NCBI RefSeq assembly: GCF_018873765.1
Contig: NC_057926.1
Coordinates: 56,185,378-56,249,377, forward strand
Direction of reading: 5' to 3'
DNA length: 64,000 nt
Source of the DNA: Telopea speciosissima
Lineage: Eukaryota > Streptophyta > Magnoliopsida > Proteales > Proteaceae
Position 1 is the first letter of the stretch, and every line of letters starts with the position of its first letter. A model generated the notes under the pieces. It was given only the letters and a program-made list of their open reading frames with translations. It was not told where the DNA came from and ran no database searches. The position numbers were made by a program, and so were the translations under genes. Below, piece by piece: positions 45,716 through 58,700 of this stretch.

Positions 45716-48700
45716 GGAAGGTCGGTTCAAGTTGCTGGGAAGTTTCGACTTCCAAACCCCAAACCCCACCAAACCCGACTGCACACTCCATCAAAGGCTT
45801 ATTGACTTATTCCAATCATAAATAAATACAAATTATTTGTGAGTAGTAATTGGAGCCATTAACAAAGAGAGGACATGAACTTGGCTTAATCACTTATACG
45901 CTCCCTGTTTCGATCATGTTGTTGTCTGTAATGTATAACTCCTTATTGAATTGAAGCTTGTTTTCTTCTGCTAGACCAGCAAGAATTCAAATCCTACCTT
46001 CTCTCCTCTAACGAATAACTATCAAATTTAAACTATATTGAGATTTAGAATGAAAACAGTATATGGGCAAGAGATCGTTCTCTTGTTGCATAGTCCCTGT
46101 ACCAGCACACGACCAATGAGAACACGCATAAAGGCATATATATGGAAGTGATTTCATATAGACTGGGTGATAATTTCACGCATTCATATATTTGGGCACA
46201 GGTGCTTATGTGATCAGGCAGCTTTTGTTTTCCCAAAATATCCAATGAAACCAAAAAGAAAACTTCCTTTTGTTATTTTTGTTTCTGAATTTTGGGATAA
46301 TTGGCCCTCATATATATGTTGTAATTTTTGCCTCTTTTTTTCGGGTAAAAAAACAAAAAGAGGACTATTTATTGAAGGGTGTTCAACGCATGATCAAGAT
46401 CCAAAAACTGGTTTCATGGAAAGAACCTTCTTGTGAAAAAGTTTTGATTTTCCGAGAATTAGATTAATATAACGATAAAATAATCCGATATAAAAATCGC
46501 AAATAATTGAGTTCAATCATAATTTTAAACCTGTAAATCCTGACTAATGGTGCATGTGTACCATGTTTAAATCAAGTGTCAGTAATGGTATCAGTCTCAG
46601 CCAATACCGATATTGATACTGATATAGTACAGCTCTATTGGGTCGAATCAAATAGTTTTGCCCTCGATGTTAAATATAAAATCATTTTTTAACCATTTTA
46701 CCGTTGATACATACCTTTCCACCGATTCAGTATCGATAAAAAAAAAGGTTATCGGCACCGCCCGATATCGTGTTTTGAAACCATGATTCCTTCTTAATGG
46801 AATCTTGGACTCCATGTTTATTGAAGGGGATACAGATTTGGTAGCTTTTTGGAACTCATCTCTTGGATTGTAAGTTATAGAAAAGGGATTCTTAATTAGA
46901 TTAAAGAGTATTAATTAATTCTCTCTAACAAGACCAAATACTCACATACGTCCGAATATGTATATATAGGAGTAGGATAGAGGGTTTAGGTAATCCAACC
47001 TATTTTAATGTTGCACGCATGCATGCATGCATATGGCCCACCTGTATAACTCATGAGACCTTACATTTGTGTCACAAATATGAATATTATTTCCATTACA
47101 AGAAAAGAAAATTAATATAATGGTTAAAGCACTCTAATACTCTATCTAATCCCAAGTCAATATATATTGTTTCGTAGAAGGAACAGAAAGAATTTTATAT
47201 TTTATAGTTAATTATCTCATCTAATGCATGCATGAAGTCAGATGATCATCAACCCCAACACTTGATTATCTATTCTACTACTTGTATCATTATTTTTAAT
47301 ATCATGATAATTAAGGGAGTGTATATATATAAATCATGAGTGAAGTAAGTGTATACAATGGGATATTGAAGATTTTCTTTGAAAGAATCGAAGAGAGGAT
47401 ATGGAGGTTAGTGTTCATGGTTGTGATTTTATTATGTGTAAGGTTTAAAGGTTTTGAGATTTTATTTTTTCACCCTTTTGATATTTGATTTTTTGGTCCT
47501 AAAACCCTAGGTGGGGAGAAATTTAGGAAAAAGTTTCTCACGATGCCAGTGTACTATTGTCTTCTCAGATAGTTTTTATTTATTTATTGTGTTTTATCTA
47601 CTTTGATCGTATGGGTTTCATGTGAATGATACCGATCTCCACACTACCATTGGTGTGACAGAAAATTCCCCCACATTGGCATTGTATAGAACCCTCTCTC
47701 AAAAATTTATTAAGCCTCTAATAATTATGTTGTTAGCATTAATCAATAGGTGATCTAGATTCTAGTATGTACAAGGATCTTCTAGCCTTGGTTGCAACAA
47801 GATATTTCCATATATATATATAGCAAGAGATCGCAACTTGATCATGTAGCTCTTGCACCAGTGTGGGGGGGCCAATGGGAGCGCATGCAAATGTATCAAT
47901 ACAAATAAGATTTTTTATTTCAGGAAAGGCTGGACAGTAATAGTGTGTGTTCCTATATCTGGACGCTAGAGCCATTTGACCAAACAAAGTATATATAATC
48001 TTATAGTAACCAAAGGTGGTGAATTGACCATGGGTCAATGATTCAAACAAATATGTTTTAATAAAGTTTCCTATGTACTTTACACACGCCTAGAAACAGG
48101 ATTTGAAATGCTTTGGTTTATAATAAAAAGTTTAGAAGCATCATATTTCATGCATTAATCTCATTTCCAAACAAATTGATGATGTATATATGTATGTGAG
48201 TAGTACTAATGCATATTTATTCTAATTAATTTCTACATTAAGAACAAAGATAGATGTGTCGTGTAAGTAGACTGACTTGTATCTGGAGCAAGTGATACGT
48301 AGACACACATTTACGTGAGCCTGGATGGTTCTTTAATGATACATATCCTTTTTCTTCCACAATTATCTCTTTAAATACTTTTAATTACGGCATGGAGGAC
48401 CAAGTATTTAATTTATGAAAGCAAAAGGACACGTATCGTCACGAAATCATACATAAAGTTTTTATAATCGAATTGATTTGGCAAGTCAATAACATGATCA
48501 TCATCATTGGATGGAGGATAATCAGATGCATTGTAAATTAAAACGGTTATTCTTGCATGGTATTAATCGATGAACTCATCATATATTTGAGTCCGACTAT
48601 ATATATAGAGAGAGAATTGTTAGTAAATACACTGTGGGTAGAGGTTTTAGTGGAAAATCACACCAACGAGAGGGTGGGAGACAGATCTTTTCAACAAGGG

Positions 48701-48829
48701 ACCCACATATTGATTGGGGAGAGAGTCTTCAATGTGAGTTAAGTCTCGCGGGTCATTATGTGAGAACATGTAGATTCCTTCCCACTTCGACCTTGTGGGA
48801 ATTTTTTGCCCATAGTTTGCATTGACAAC
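45716..48829. other. Gene-free AT-rich region
   Basis: 46565-46790 is the GATACC-rich dispersed repeat. 47818-47915 is a partial copy of the hairpin family at 46062 and 62095. Simple AT repeats and a (GCAT)5 tract near 47015 occur. No coding frame is convincing. Confidence 0.4.
46062..46225. repeat. Diverged foldback repeat
   Basis: Left part GGGCAAGAGATCGTTCTC, CATAGTCCCTGTACC and right part (reverse-complemented) GCCTGATCACATAAG, CACCTGTGCCC fold on each other imperfectly. Related copies: 47818-47915 (left part only, GCACCAGTGTGGGG and GAGCGCATGCA) and 62095-62360. Confidence 0.5.
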
Positions 48830-48837
48830 TTAATTAT

Positions 48838-48975
48838 GGGCTCATGTTCTCTGGGCCGTAGCACAGGCTGCGCCCAGACACATGGGCCTGCCACTCAGGG
48901 GGGCAGGGTGGTCATTGTGTCCACCCCCATGTGTCTAGGCGCAGCCTGCGCCCCTGGCACAAAGAACATTCTCCC
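48838..48975. repeat. Hairpin MITE, 138 bp (copy A)
   Basis: Arms: left ATGTTCTCTGGGCC, CAGGCTGCGCCCAGACACAT; right reverse-complemented ATGTTCTTTGTGCC, CAGGCTGCGCCTAGACACAT. TTAATTAT flanks both ends (48830-48837, 48976-48983); with the neighbouring C it would be 9 bp. The central loop includes GGGCAGGGTGGTCATT. Copy B at 50329 is the same family. Confidence 0.88.
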
Positions 48976-48983
48976 TTAATTAT

Positions 48984-50215
48984 AAGATAGACATTATTTT
49001 GTTAATGGTGTTAATGTCAAATAAAAATTTTCACCATGAATTGTTTCTCGTAGGCATTAGGGATTCGAACAAAAACCAAAACTAGAGTTTTCAAATTATC
49101 TCTTTTACCACAATCGCAATACCTCCAAAAAAATATGGCACCTGAACAAGGTCTCTTAGCAAACACAAATTGATCTTCACACACTAGGGCTTAAAGCCCT
49201 AATCTCACAAAGAAGACAAAGTGTATGAGGAGGAGAGAGAGGCACTCTACTAACAAGCATGCCCTACACTTTATCCAAGCTCTTAATTTATAAAATTGGA
49301 ATCCTAATCTGCTAAAGGTATCACATGCCAAGTGATGAGATCCTATTAGCTGAACCAATGAAGGTTTTCATTCTTACATGAGTCAGACTCAACATTGTAA
49401 ATAAAAATAATTACCTGAAAGTCTCACTTTTAACAGTTACGAAATTATTAATCATTAAGTATACCACTAAATGGTAATAACTAAAACCTTTTTAAAATGT
49501 TAGAAATAATTACATTAAAATCCCTCCACTTAACAATATCACAAAACGGGCTTACATGCATGGATTGTGAATCCCATCAAAAAACCTAAACCTTCAAAAT
49601 AACTATAATTATTAAATAAAATAATGTCTAAATAACATCTTTATAGGTGTATTTAGAACTTGACACCTTTTAAATGCCCTTGTTTTATTTTCAAAAGTTC
49701 TTTAGTCAGAGATATAAAAGGGTTTTCAAAAATAGTTTGAAAGTGACTTATCATTATGTCAATATCAAAAGCTATCATTATCATTGCATATTATTCAACA
49801 ACATATGTGAAATAACGATATTCATTCTCACTAAAAAGAGGGGGGAGGGGAAGAGGGGGGAAGTGTGTTACACTAAAAGGGTAGAAAATAAGGTTACAAG
49901 TTTTTTGACACCTTTGGAAGTATCAATAAGAAAATCCCATTAAATAAAAATAAATTTATTTTGAATGTATTTGTAAACTCTTTTCAAGACAGGACTCTGA
50001 ATTATGTCTAATCATAGTTAGATAATTCTCTTGAAATATTCACCATATTCAAGAGGTGGATTCCTTGTCGAGTATATCTTCCATTCACACATGAAAATTC
50101 TAAATTTAGTGCACCAATATATAGTCAATGTAGACATCATTCTTTGGTATAGAAAATCTTGTAATTAAATAATTAGCTGCACCTACAATGGTAATGACCT
50201 CTCAAGTATGGAAAC

Positions 50216-50247
<32 letters not shown>

Positions 50248-50319
50248 ACAAATTTTTATCGGCTTAAAAACATGCATGATCACTACCTCATTCAGGCTTT
50301 TAATTTGTTCAAATTGACT
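48984..50319. other. Gene-free stretch between hairpin copies
   Basis: 49060-49300 contains a block (TCTCTTTTACCAC, CACACACTAGGGCTTAAAGC) that may be a decayed retroelement piece but has no partner. (CA)n/(TA)n at 50218-50247. No gene. Confidence 0.35.
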
Positions 50320-50328
50320 ATAATCTAT

Positions 50329-50465
50329 GGCCAAATGTTCTTTGTGCTGCAGCGCAACCTACGCCCAGACATATGGGCCTGCCATTCAGGGGGCAGGGTG
50401 GTCATTTCTCCCACCCCAATGTGTCTAGTCGCAACCTGCGCCCCTAGAACAGAGAACATCAGCCC
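50329..50465. repeat. Hairpin MITE, 137 bp (copy B)
   Basis: Arms: left ATGTTCTTTGTGCTGCAGCG, CCTACGCCCAGACATATGGG; right reverse-complemented ATGTTCTCTGTTCTAGGGGC, GCAGGTTGCGACTAGACACA. ATAATCTAT flanks both ends (50320-50328, 50466-50474), a 9-bp target duplication. Loop contains GGGGGCAGGGTGGTCATT as in copy A. Confidence 0.88.
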
Positions 50466-50630
50466 ATAATCTATATAAGGTCAAAAGGCACAAGCAAATT
50501 TTTTTTTTTTTTTTTCAGTAGGAGGCACAAGCAGACTTCACACATGAATATATACGACACATCTGAATTAGGTGAAGAAAAACCCAAAAAAGGTGGCATG
50601 CACCTCACCTCCTTCCCCCCCCCCCCCCCC

Positions 50631-51690
<1,060 letters not shown>

Positions 51691-51848
51691 CCTTTAACGT
51701 TCACTAATGCTCTAGCTTTAACTTCCTTTTGGATATCCAAGAGACTTGTATCAATGTTGCAATGACATATCGGGGACATTGTTTGTCTCTGGTCGGGGCT
51801 GGGCCACAGGATAAGAGTACAAGACCATAGAAGAATGATCACAAAAAT

Positions 51849-52050
51849 GGACTTGGCTCTGGTGCAGCCGTGGCGAGAGCTGCACAGGGGCAACACAAAA
51901 ACCACACCATATACAGGAGGGTGGTCATTTCACATGTGGGGCCTAGGTGAGACCCACCTATGAAATGACTACCTTACCCCTGGTTTTACTGTCGTTTAGC
52001 GGTGCTGCACCTGTGCAGCTTCTGCCACGACTGCACATGATCTTTTTCCC
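51849..52050. repeat. Hairpin MITE, 202 bp
   Basis: Left arm GGTGCAGCCGTGGCGAGAGC, TGCACAGG is matched by the reverse complement of the right arm (TGTGCAGTCGTGGCAGAAGC, TGCACAGG), and the centre by GGTGGTCATTTCA versus TGAAATGACTACC. CACAAAAAT flanks both ends exactly (51840-51848, 52051-52059): a 9-bp target duplication. Tips GGA/TCCC-like; related at its tip to the element at 19962. Confidence 0.88.
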
Positions 52051-52329
52051 CACAAAAATATCCCAAAATGGCCCAAATGTAAAAATAATTGAATATTGAA
52101 CTAGTGTCCACCATCTTTTCTCTAAACTATTGGAAAAAAACTTATAGCTCCTAGCTATAGTCATGAGAGACAAAATGGTATTGAAGATGATCATTGCTAT
52201 ATTCCTTGGCTCTGCTAATCTTTAAAGTTGTATTTGGTAAGTATGCTTGGGATGCATTCTAGTCGACAATACATTATGAGATGATGATAAAAACAATGAA
52301 ATTATTATCCAAAAATGCATTATCGACCT

Positions 52330-53182
52330 CTCTTTTTTTTTTTGGTAAAGAGGAAATTTACTGAATTGAAACATGTGTACAACCAATGACATCAATCCTG
52401 CACAGGTTTTGAAACCACGGAGTGGAATACAGCCAATCTATCAAACACATGATAGACATGGCCTTCCTTGCCAGGGCGTCTGCAACATGATTGACAACCC
52501 GTGGAACATAGAGAAAAGAAATAGAAGTGAAAAACCCAGATAAGGTGTTGATATCATCTATGATCGCTGCTACCTCAAGATGAGGAACCTTAATAGGCTC
52601 AGTTATAAGACTAATAATCTCTTTACAATCGGATTCCAATTGAAGATGGGTGATGCCTGATTGCAAAGCTTTGGACAGTGGCAATCTAATAGCGAGAGCC
52701 TCTCATTGCCTGACCGAATTGAAAGAATGAGGAAGTGACATAGCTTTACTCATAGAGCCATTTGGATCCCTGAAAATTACTCCAAGACCACCTCTGTTGT
52801 TATCAAGCGGTGCAACTGCATCACAGTTTGCCTTCACATATCCGAAAGGTGGGGGATTCCAACAAACAAAAATCGAAGGTGTATGAACTGTAGATATGGC
52901 CCTAATAGATGGGTTAAATTGTTACACCGAAGTGAACTCTCTGTAAGCTTTCTCCGCTGCAACAATGACCTTAGGCACGGTCCACTCCTTTGCTCGAAAC
53001 ACCTTGTCATTTCTTGCCCTCCATAAATACCAGCACAGGAAAGAGGCTTGGGAAAGAGTTTCCTGGGTGAGCTTCTTGTTCTATTGAAATAAAACATCCT
53101 AACTAGCCACCCAATCAGTTAATTTTGGTTTTTAATCAGTTGGCGGCAAGTAAGATAGGGAGCTTCCAAACCACACTGCCCT
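52330..53182 (-). mobile_element. L1-type LINE, 5'-truncated, with 35-bp target duplication
   Basis: Minus-strand pieces read AGIYGGQEMT / LWRARNDKVF-like linker near 53030, then DAVAPLDNNRGGLGVIFRD, LESDCKEIISLI, FLYVPRVVNHVADALARKA and STPWFQNLC: an RVT_3 RNase H domain with a stop near 52700. The 3' A tail is the T run at 52332-52342. Direct repeats of about 35 bp flank the insert (52295-52329 and 53183-53218), both holding AATGCATTATCGACCT. The domain end STPWFQNLC resembles that of the fragment at 3422. Confidence 0.85.
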
Positions 53183-53218
53183 AATGAAAATTATTATCCC
53201 AAAATGCATTATCGACCT

Positions 53219-53560
53219 ATAATGCATACCAAATGCAATCTGAGGTTGTGTTTAGTAGATATTCTAAACGTAGCCTAAAGTTGCTTTTATAATAGAAAAT
53301 GGGAAAAGAAATGATGAAGGGATGATGACAATTTAAATCTGAAATATGCCCTATCTTGCAGAATTCATCTTCCTTAAAGATGGAGAAGATGAGGATAATC
53401 TTAGATTTGTTGTGCTCATCTTTGATCGTCCATGAGGATGGGGGAAATGAGAAAGGGTTTTTTTCTTGATGGTTCTTTTTTGAAAACATTTTTTCTTCAT
53501 GGTTCTTTTTGAAAACTTTTTTTTTTGTGGATCTTATTGAAAATATTTTTTTTTTAAAGT
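53219..53560. other. AT-rich DNA before the minisatellite
   Basis: Lys/Phe-rich frames on both strands here are low-complexity by-products of T-rich DNA (for example minus-strand 53217-53603). No gene. Confidence 0.4.
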
Positions 53561-54130
53561 TTTTCGCAATTTTTTCCTTTTGGGTCTTCTTTATCATTAT
53601 CATTCTTTTAAGGTCTTATTTGCAATTTTCTTACTTTTTGGGCCTTATTTGTAATTTTCTTTATTTATGGTCTTATTTGAAATTTTGTGTATTTCAGGGT
53701 CTTATTTGAAATTTTGTTTCTTTCAGGGTCTTATTTTAATTTTCTTTCAGGGTCTTTTTTGCAATTTTGTTTCTTTCAGGGTCTTATTTGAAATTTTGTT
53801 TCTTTCAGGATCTTCTTTGAATTTTTGTTTCTTTCCGGGTCTTATTTTAATTTTCTTTAAGGGTCTTGTTTGAAAATTTGTTTCTTTCAGGGTCTTGTTC
53901 GCGATTTTGTTTCTTTCAGGGTCTTCTTTGTAATTTTGTTTCTTTTAGAGTCTTCTTTGTAATTTTGTTTCTTTCAGGGTCTAATTTGTAATTATTTTTC
54001 ATGATTTTCTTTGAAATTTTCTTTCTTTCAAGGTCTTATTTGCAATTTCCTTTATTAAAAGGTCTTTTGCAATTTTCTTTTGAGGTCTTATTTGTAGTTT
54101 TCTTTCTTTTAGTGTCTTCTTTGCAAAACA
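53560..54130 (+). repeat. 29-bp minisatellite, about 18 units
   Basis: A tandem array of diverged units of about 29 bp, consensus near GGTCTTATTTGAAATTTTG followed by TTTCTTTCAG. Clearest between 53690 and 53990; some units are shortened to about 22-25 bp. Plus-strand frames over it give periodic FQGLI/FCFFQGLI-like peptides that merely mirror the repeat. Confidence 0.9.
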
Positions 54131-55170
54131 AATTTGTTGTGTGGTCTCAATGACGTCGTTTGCTTCTCATTGTCTCTTGCTCTCCCCTCTCTCTCTCCTC
54201 TCCTTGCTTTCTCTCTCCTCTATGTTGATCATATCTTCAAGAAAGAGGGCCCGCAAAGGGGAGTTTCCCGTGTGTGGCTAATGATGATGCACAAATTACT
54301 CAAAGAAAACTAAACTACATTATGCTAACTATCATGTACACTACACGTAGACACTTAAAAATCTATATTGTGCCAAAATCAAAGGTTAACAATAAATATG
54401 TATACTTGTACGTTAAATCAATACGATTATAAAAGATGCAAGATGGAAGCGTCCCTCGACTCATGTGGAAACAAATGACTGACTCACCTCAAATGATTTC
54501 TCTCAATTATCATGTATCAGAATATAGTATTCATTTCTTATTTCATCTGGGAAAGAGTTGCTCCTTTAATTTCCTTTAATAAAATCTTTATTGTTTTGGA
54601 TTAAAAAAAAAAAAACGTTATTTTTATTTAATAAATAATTTTAGAAGAGTGTTATATTCCTTCACTTTAGCCAGGAGAATAGCTTTAGAGTTCAGTAAGT
54701 ATTGAATAATCAAATCTTAATTTTTTTTCCCCAAACAAATTTTTACTCGGCTTAGTTGGTTCAAGTCAGATCAAGCAGTTGGAACTTAGAAGGGATGACC
54801 AAACACAGTTGATTTGCTTCTACTATTTTAAGGATGGGAGAGGGTTCCTGAGCAAGCAATATAAGAGAAGCACACCAATGAGATGCAACAAAACAGTAAC
54901 ACATATTGAAGAGCTGTTGAGTCATTTCTTGTGGAGAGAAATAGACACAGAAAGGCTAGCATACCCTACTACCCCGGTGGCTCAAAGAACCTTTTCCTTT
55001 TCAGGATAGAAACTTTTTTACATGTATATATGAATTTACATTGAAAACCATCTAACGCCCCCAACAAGATAAATATTACCCCCGAACCCAAAATGTGGAG
55101 CTTCGCCCCACCAGGGTATCACTAGCTATGGGGGTTTAATCTGGAATGAAGAAAATTGCTACTGTAACAA
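54131..55170. other. Intergenic region downstream of the membrane-protein gene
   Basis: CT-rich near 54180-54220, otherwise AT-rich. The last few hundred bases before 55171 should be the 3' UTR of the minus-strand membrane-protein gene. Nothing else seen. Confidence 0.4.
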
Positions 55171-55752
55171 TTATGGGATCTGTACAAGGGTTCCACCAGT
55201 TGGAGACGTGTTGTTATAACTATTACTATTGTCTATGTTGCCTCTGCTCTGCTTGCCACTGCATCCTAGGGCCTTTATGGGCAGGGAAAACCTCACAAAC
55301 ACTTCCTCCCTTTGGGGGCGGTTCACATAGAGGATCCATAGGACAAGGCAGAGCATGACTCCCACTGCAATGAGCCCCAAACCTGCATTCATAACCTGAA
55401 GGTGATGCTCCACGGGTGGACAGTAGTCCATAATGATGTGCCTGAATGTATCCCGGACAAAATTGCAATCCTGGAAGTTGAGCAATGGCGGTGCGTAGTG
55501 ATCAAGGGCATAGCTCACATTCACAGCCATCATCAACTGTGTGTACAGGTCCGGGGTAATCCTCCCAACACTTTTGCAGATTCCAGATGCTGACACATTG
55601 CATACGTACTTCTGCCACTCCTGAAAAATTAGCAGATATGGGCAAATAGAATTAATTACAGCTCTGTTTCAGAAGCTCAGTTAACAATATTGGATGAGCA
55701 TACAGAAAATGAAGCATCTATGTGTGTTTGTGTGTGTGAGTGTGTGTATGCA

Positions 55753-55786
<34 letters not shown>

Positions 55787-58700
55787 GTGGAAAAAAACAT
55801 TGTTAGGTCCCCAATAGGATCTGACCCCCATATTTTTAGGTCTCCAGATGATTCAAAACACCATGAATTCTGATCCTGTATATTGCAATATGCAGGATCC
55901 TTTATATGGTTGCATTCGGATGAAAAAAACATTTTGTTAGTTTCATTTTCAAGAAAAAGATCACCAGCTCAAGTGGACTGCCAACATCATCCTCATTATT
56001 ATGTAACATGAAGACATATTCTAGGTCCGGATTACTCGTCATCAAGGTACTCTTTTTTAATGGTTAAGAGAAGCTTGCAAAAGTATCTAATATTATAAAC
56101 TTACCACAGAAGCATTTATGATGGACACTTCTATGGATCCACAAGGGCGATCATGAAGCTCGGAGTCAAAAGGGGAACAAAGAGGTGGCATCATAGGTCC
56201 TGACTGATTGAAGTAATAAGAAGTGGCTTGAGGAGGAGAGTTTGTGTTGGCAAAGGTGTATATCGCCGTATTCATTACATTCACGAGTTGGCGAATAACT
56301 TCTTTACTTTGGAATAGAGAATTGTTTGCGGTTTCTTGATCAACACAAGGAAGGATGCTGCTCAGAGCGGTCTCTGCTTGGGGATTTTCCACCCACTCTC
56401 CCATAGCCACACAAGTATCTGAAATTGCACTGAGAAATACAAAAGAGCATTCAAGATTTTGTTAGGAAAAGGTCAAAGTCGGATTCATTATGCATTCATC
56501 ATGCAATCGTTTTAGTTATGAAGATCAGAATGAAGAGATAGTGACTCAAAACATGCAGCACTGAATGTTAAACAACACAATCAAACATAAACCAAGCAAA
56601 TATGCAGCAGTTCCCCCACAGATGGTCATGTGGTAAATCTCAAACTTAAGGTATGGAAATAAGGTGCTGAAATATCTGAGTTAAAATAGCAACGAGTTCA
56701 CCGGAAAGGGACACTGATGGCACAAATTAGCCGATCAGTCTCTAAGTGACAACTGACAATAACTCTATACAGAATACTGTAGAAGGGAAGAAACATGTTT
56801 AGAAACATAATCAGTATATAAATTTTTACTACAGAGACTATCCCACAAGAAACCATCACTGAATTGCCTGCAGCTTCTCACTGAATTTGAGTGAATGACA
56901 ATGTTTCTAGAAAAAAGTTTGCCTTCCAAAAACCAACAGAGAGTCATAGAGAAACAACATGAATCATATAACAGAACCGTAACAGAATTCCAAGGTCTTA
57001 CTTGTTGAGGATTACAAAAACTCCGCAAAGAATGAAAGTAATCGCCACAAGAACCCATCCACTCAAGATGAATCTGCAATAATAATATTGAAACATTCAG
57101 CAGCATCCTGCAATAATCTAGCAGTTTACATAGTAAAATAAAAACTGAAAAGTTCAAACCAGGAAAAAAGGAACTCACATATAAATAGCATGTTGGTGAC
57201 CAAGTACAGAAAGCACTGCAGAAGATTTTAATAATAATTTAGAAAATTTAAAATGCGGCAGAAAAACCTAAAATAAATTATCAGTATGACAAAAATGAAG
57301 TTGGCCAAAACTTATGGCTACATACAAAGACCAAGAAGAGCCAGGACAAGCATCACTGCTGCCACGGTGATTAATGATGATCGCCTGGAACATAGTATTA
57401 AAAGACTGCAATTAGTAACTCAGTGATGATTAAAGCTCTGAACTAATTAATTTCAACAAAGCTATGAACTCATACACAGCATTGAAGACTTTTCTTATTT
57501 TTCCAGAATTTTCACTTGTTTTCTCAGTCAGAGTATTCGCTGCAGTATTCAGATCCACATTCAACTTGTCAATCTCATCCTTGACATCTGATGCAAGGAA
57601 AACTTGGTCCACATTTATAGTCTTGGCAAGAGACAGAAAATCAGTGACATTTCTGAGAGTTTGCACTGTGTAGTCGGACTGATTCACAACATATTTCAGC
57701 GTATCAAAAACCTCGTCATGAAATTCATCCTGCCCAACAGAAAGAAGAACACATCCAACCCTGGCAACAACAAAAGTACAGAAAGTATAAGCATAAAAAT
57801 TAAGAAAGCAAATAACCTAACCCCAACCCACATCCCACAAGGGAAGGGGAAAAAATTCATAACAAGCTGGAAACATTGCCCAATTAGCCATAATTCATCA
57901 AGTAATATGACAATAACTTACAACATTCATAAAAACTAAATACCAATAATGAGCATGCCAAGCAAAAATACTATTCTAAAATGTTAAAGGGCCCATGTAA
58001 TTACTTTCAGGTTCAGTTAATCCATTTCTGAAATCTTTTCCCCAAACTAGTAGTCTATCTATGACAAACTTGCGAGACAGTAAGGACCAGATAGGATTTT
58101 CTTCCTCCATATTGTTATCCAAATGAATAATCCAAACCTAGAATGACAATGACAAGTCCATGCAAAACAAATTCTAAAACAAAAGATAGAATTTTCTACA
58201 TTTTGCTTGTATTCTTCAACACACCCCCCCCCCCAATCCTTAGTGATGTGTTTATGAACTTTATTTTTGCCTCGCCATCAATCAATCATCATTGCAACTA
58301 CCAAGGACCAATTAACGAAAAAAACAAATGCTAACTTCTCTAACGAGAAGTCCACCAAAGTACTACAGTGCCAACAGATAGCGTAAAGCTTAAGAAGAGA
58401 TGGAAAACATGAAGCAATAAGAAACAGTCAGGCAATGAAGCAATAAGAAAAATTCAGGCAAATCAATATCAACCATCAAAAGGTGAGAGAGGTGTAGAGT
58501 AGATTATTACGCTGCAGCGCACGTAAAGACAAGCAGCAGTATAAGACATATCTTATGTGGAAGGTGGGTTCCTTTCTCTTTGATGCTTATCTTCCATCTA
58601 CAGCAATGTTGTACCACAAGAACTAAGCCAAAAGAGACAAACCACAGGAAAGCAAGAATAAATCCGGCAGAACCTGTAAATCCGACAGACTGCAAAAATG

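Noticed and set aside
50005-50310. Plus-strand frames near the TA/CA repeats
   Set aside because: Low-complexity (HTHTYIYIYI) translation only.
53509-53873. Phe-rich repeated peptides that look like a repeat protein
   Set aside because: Translation of the 29-bp minisatellite in several frames; no start context and no conserved domain.
53560-54130. CRISPR-like regular repeats
   Set aside because: Units are contiguous without unique spacers and the genome is a plant's.
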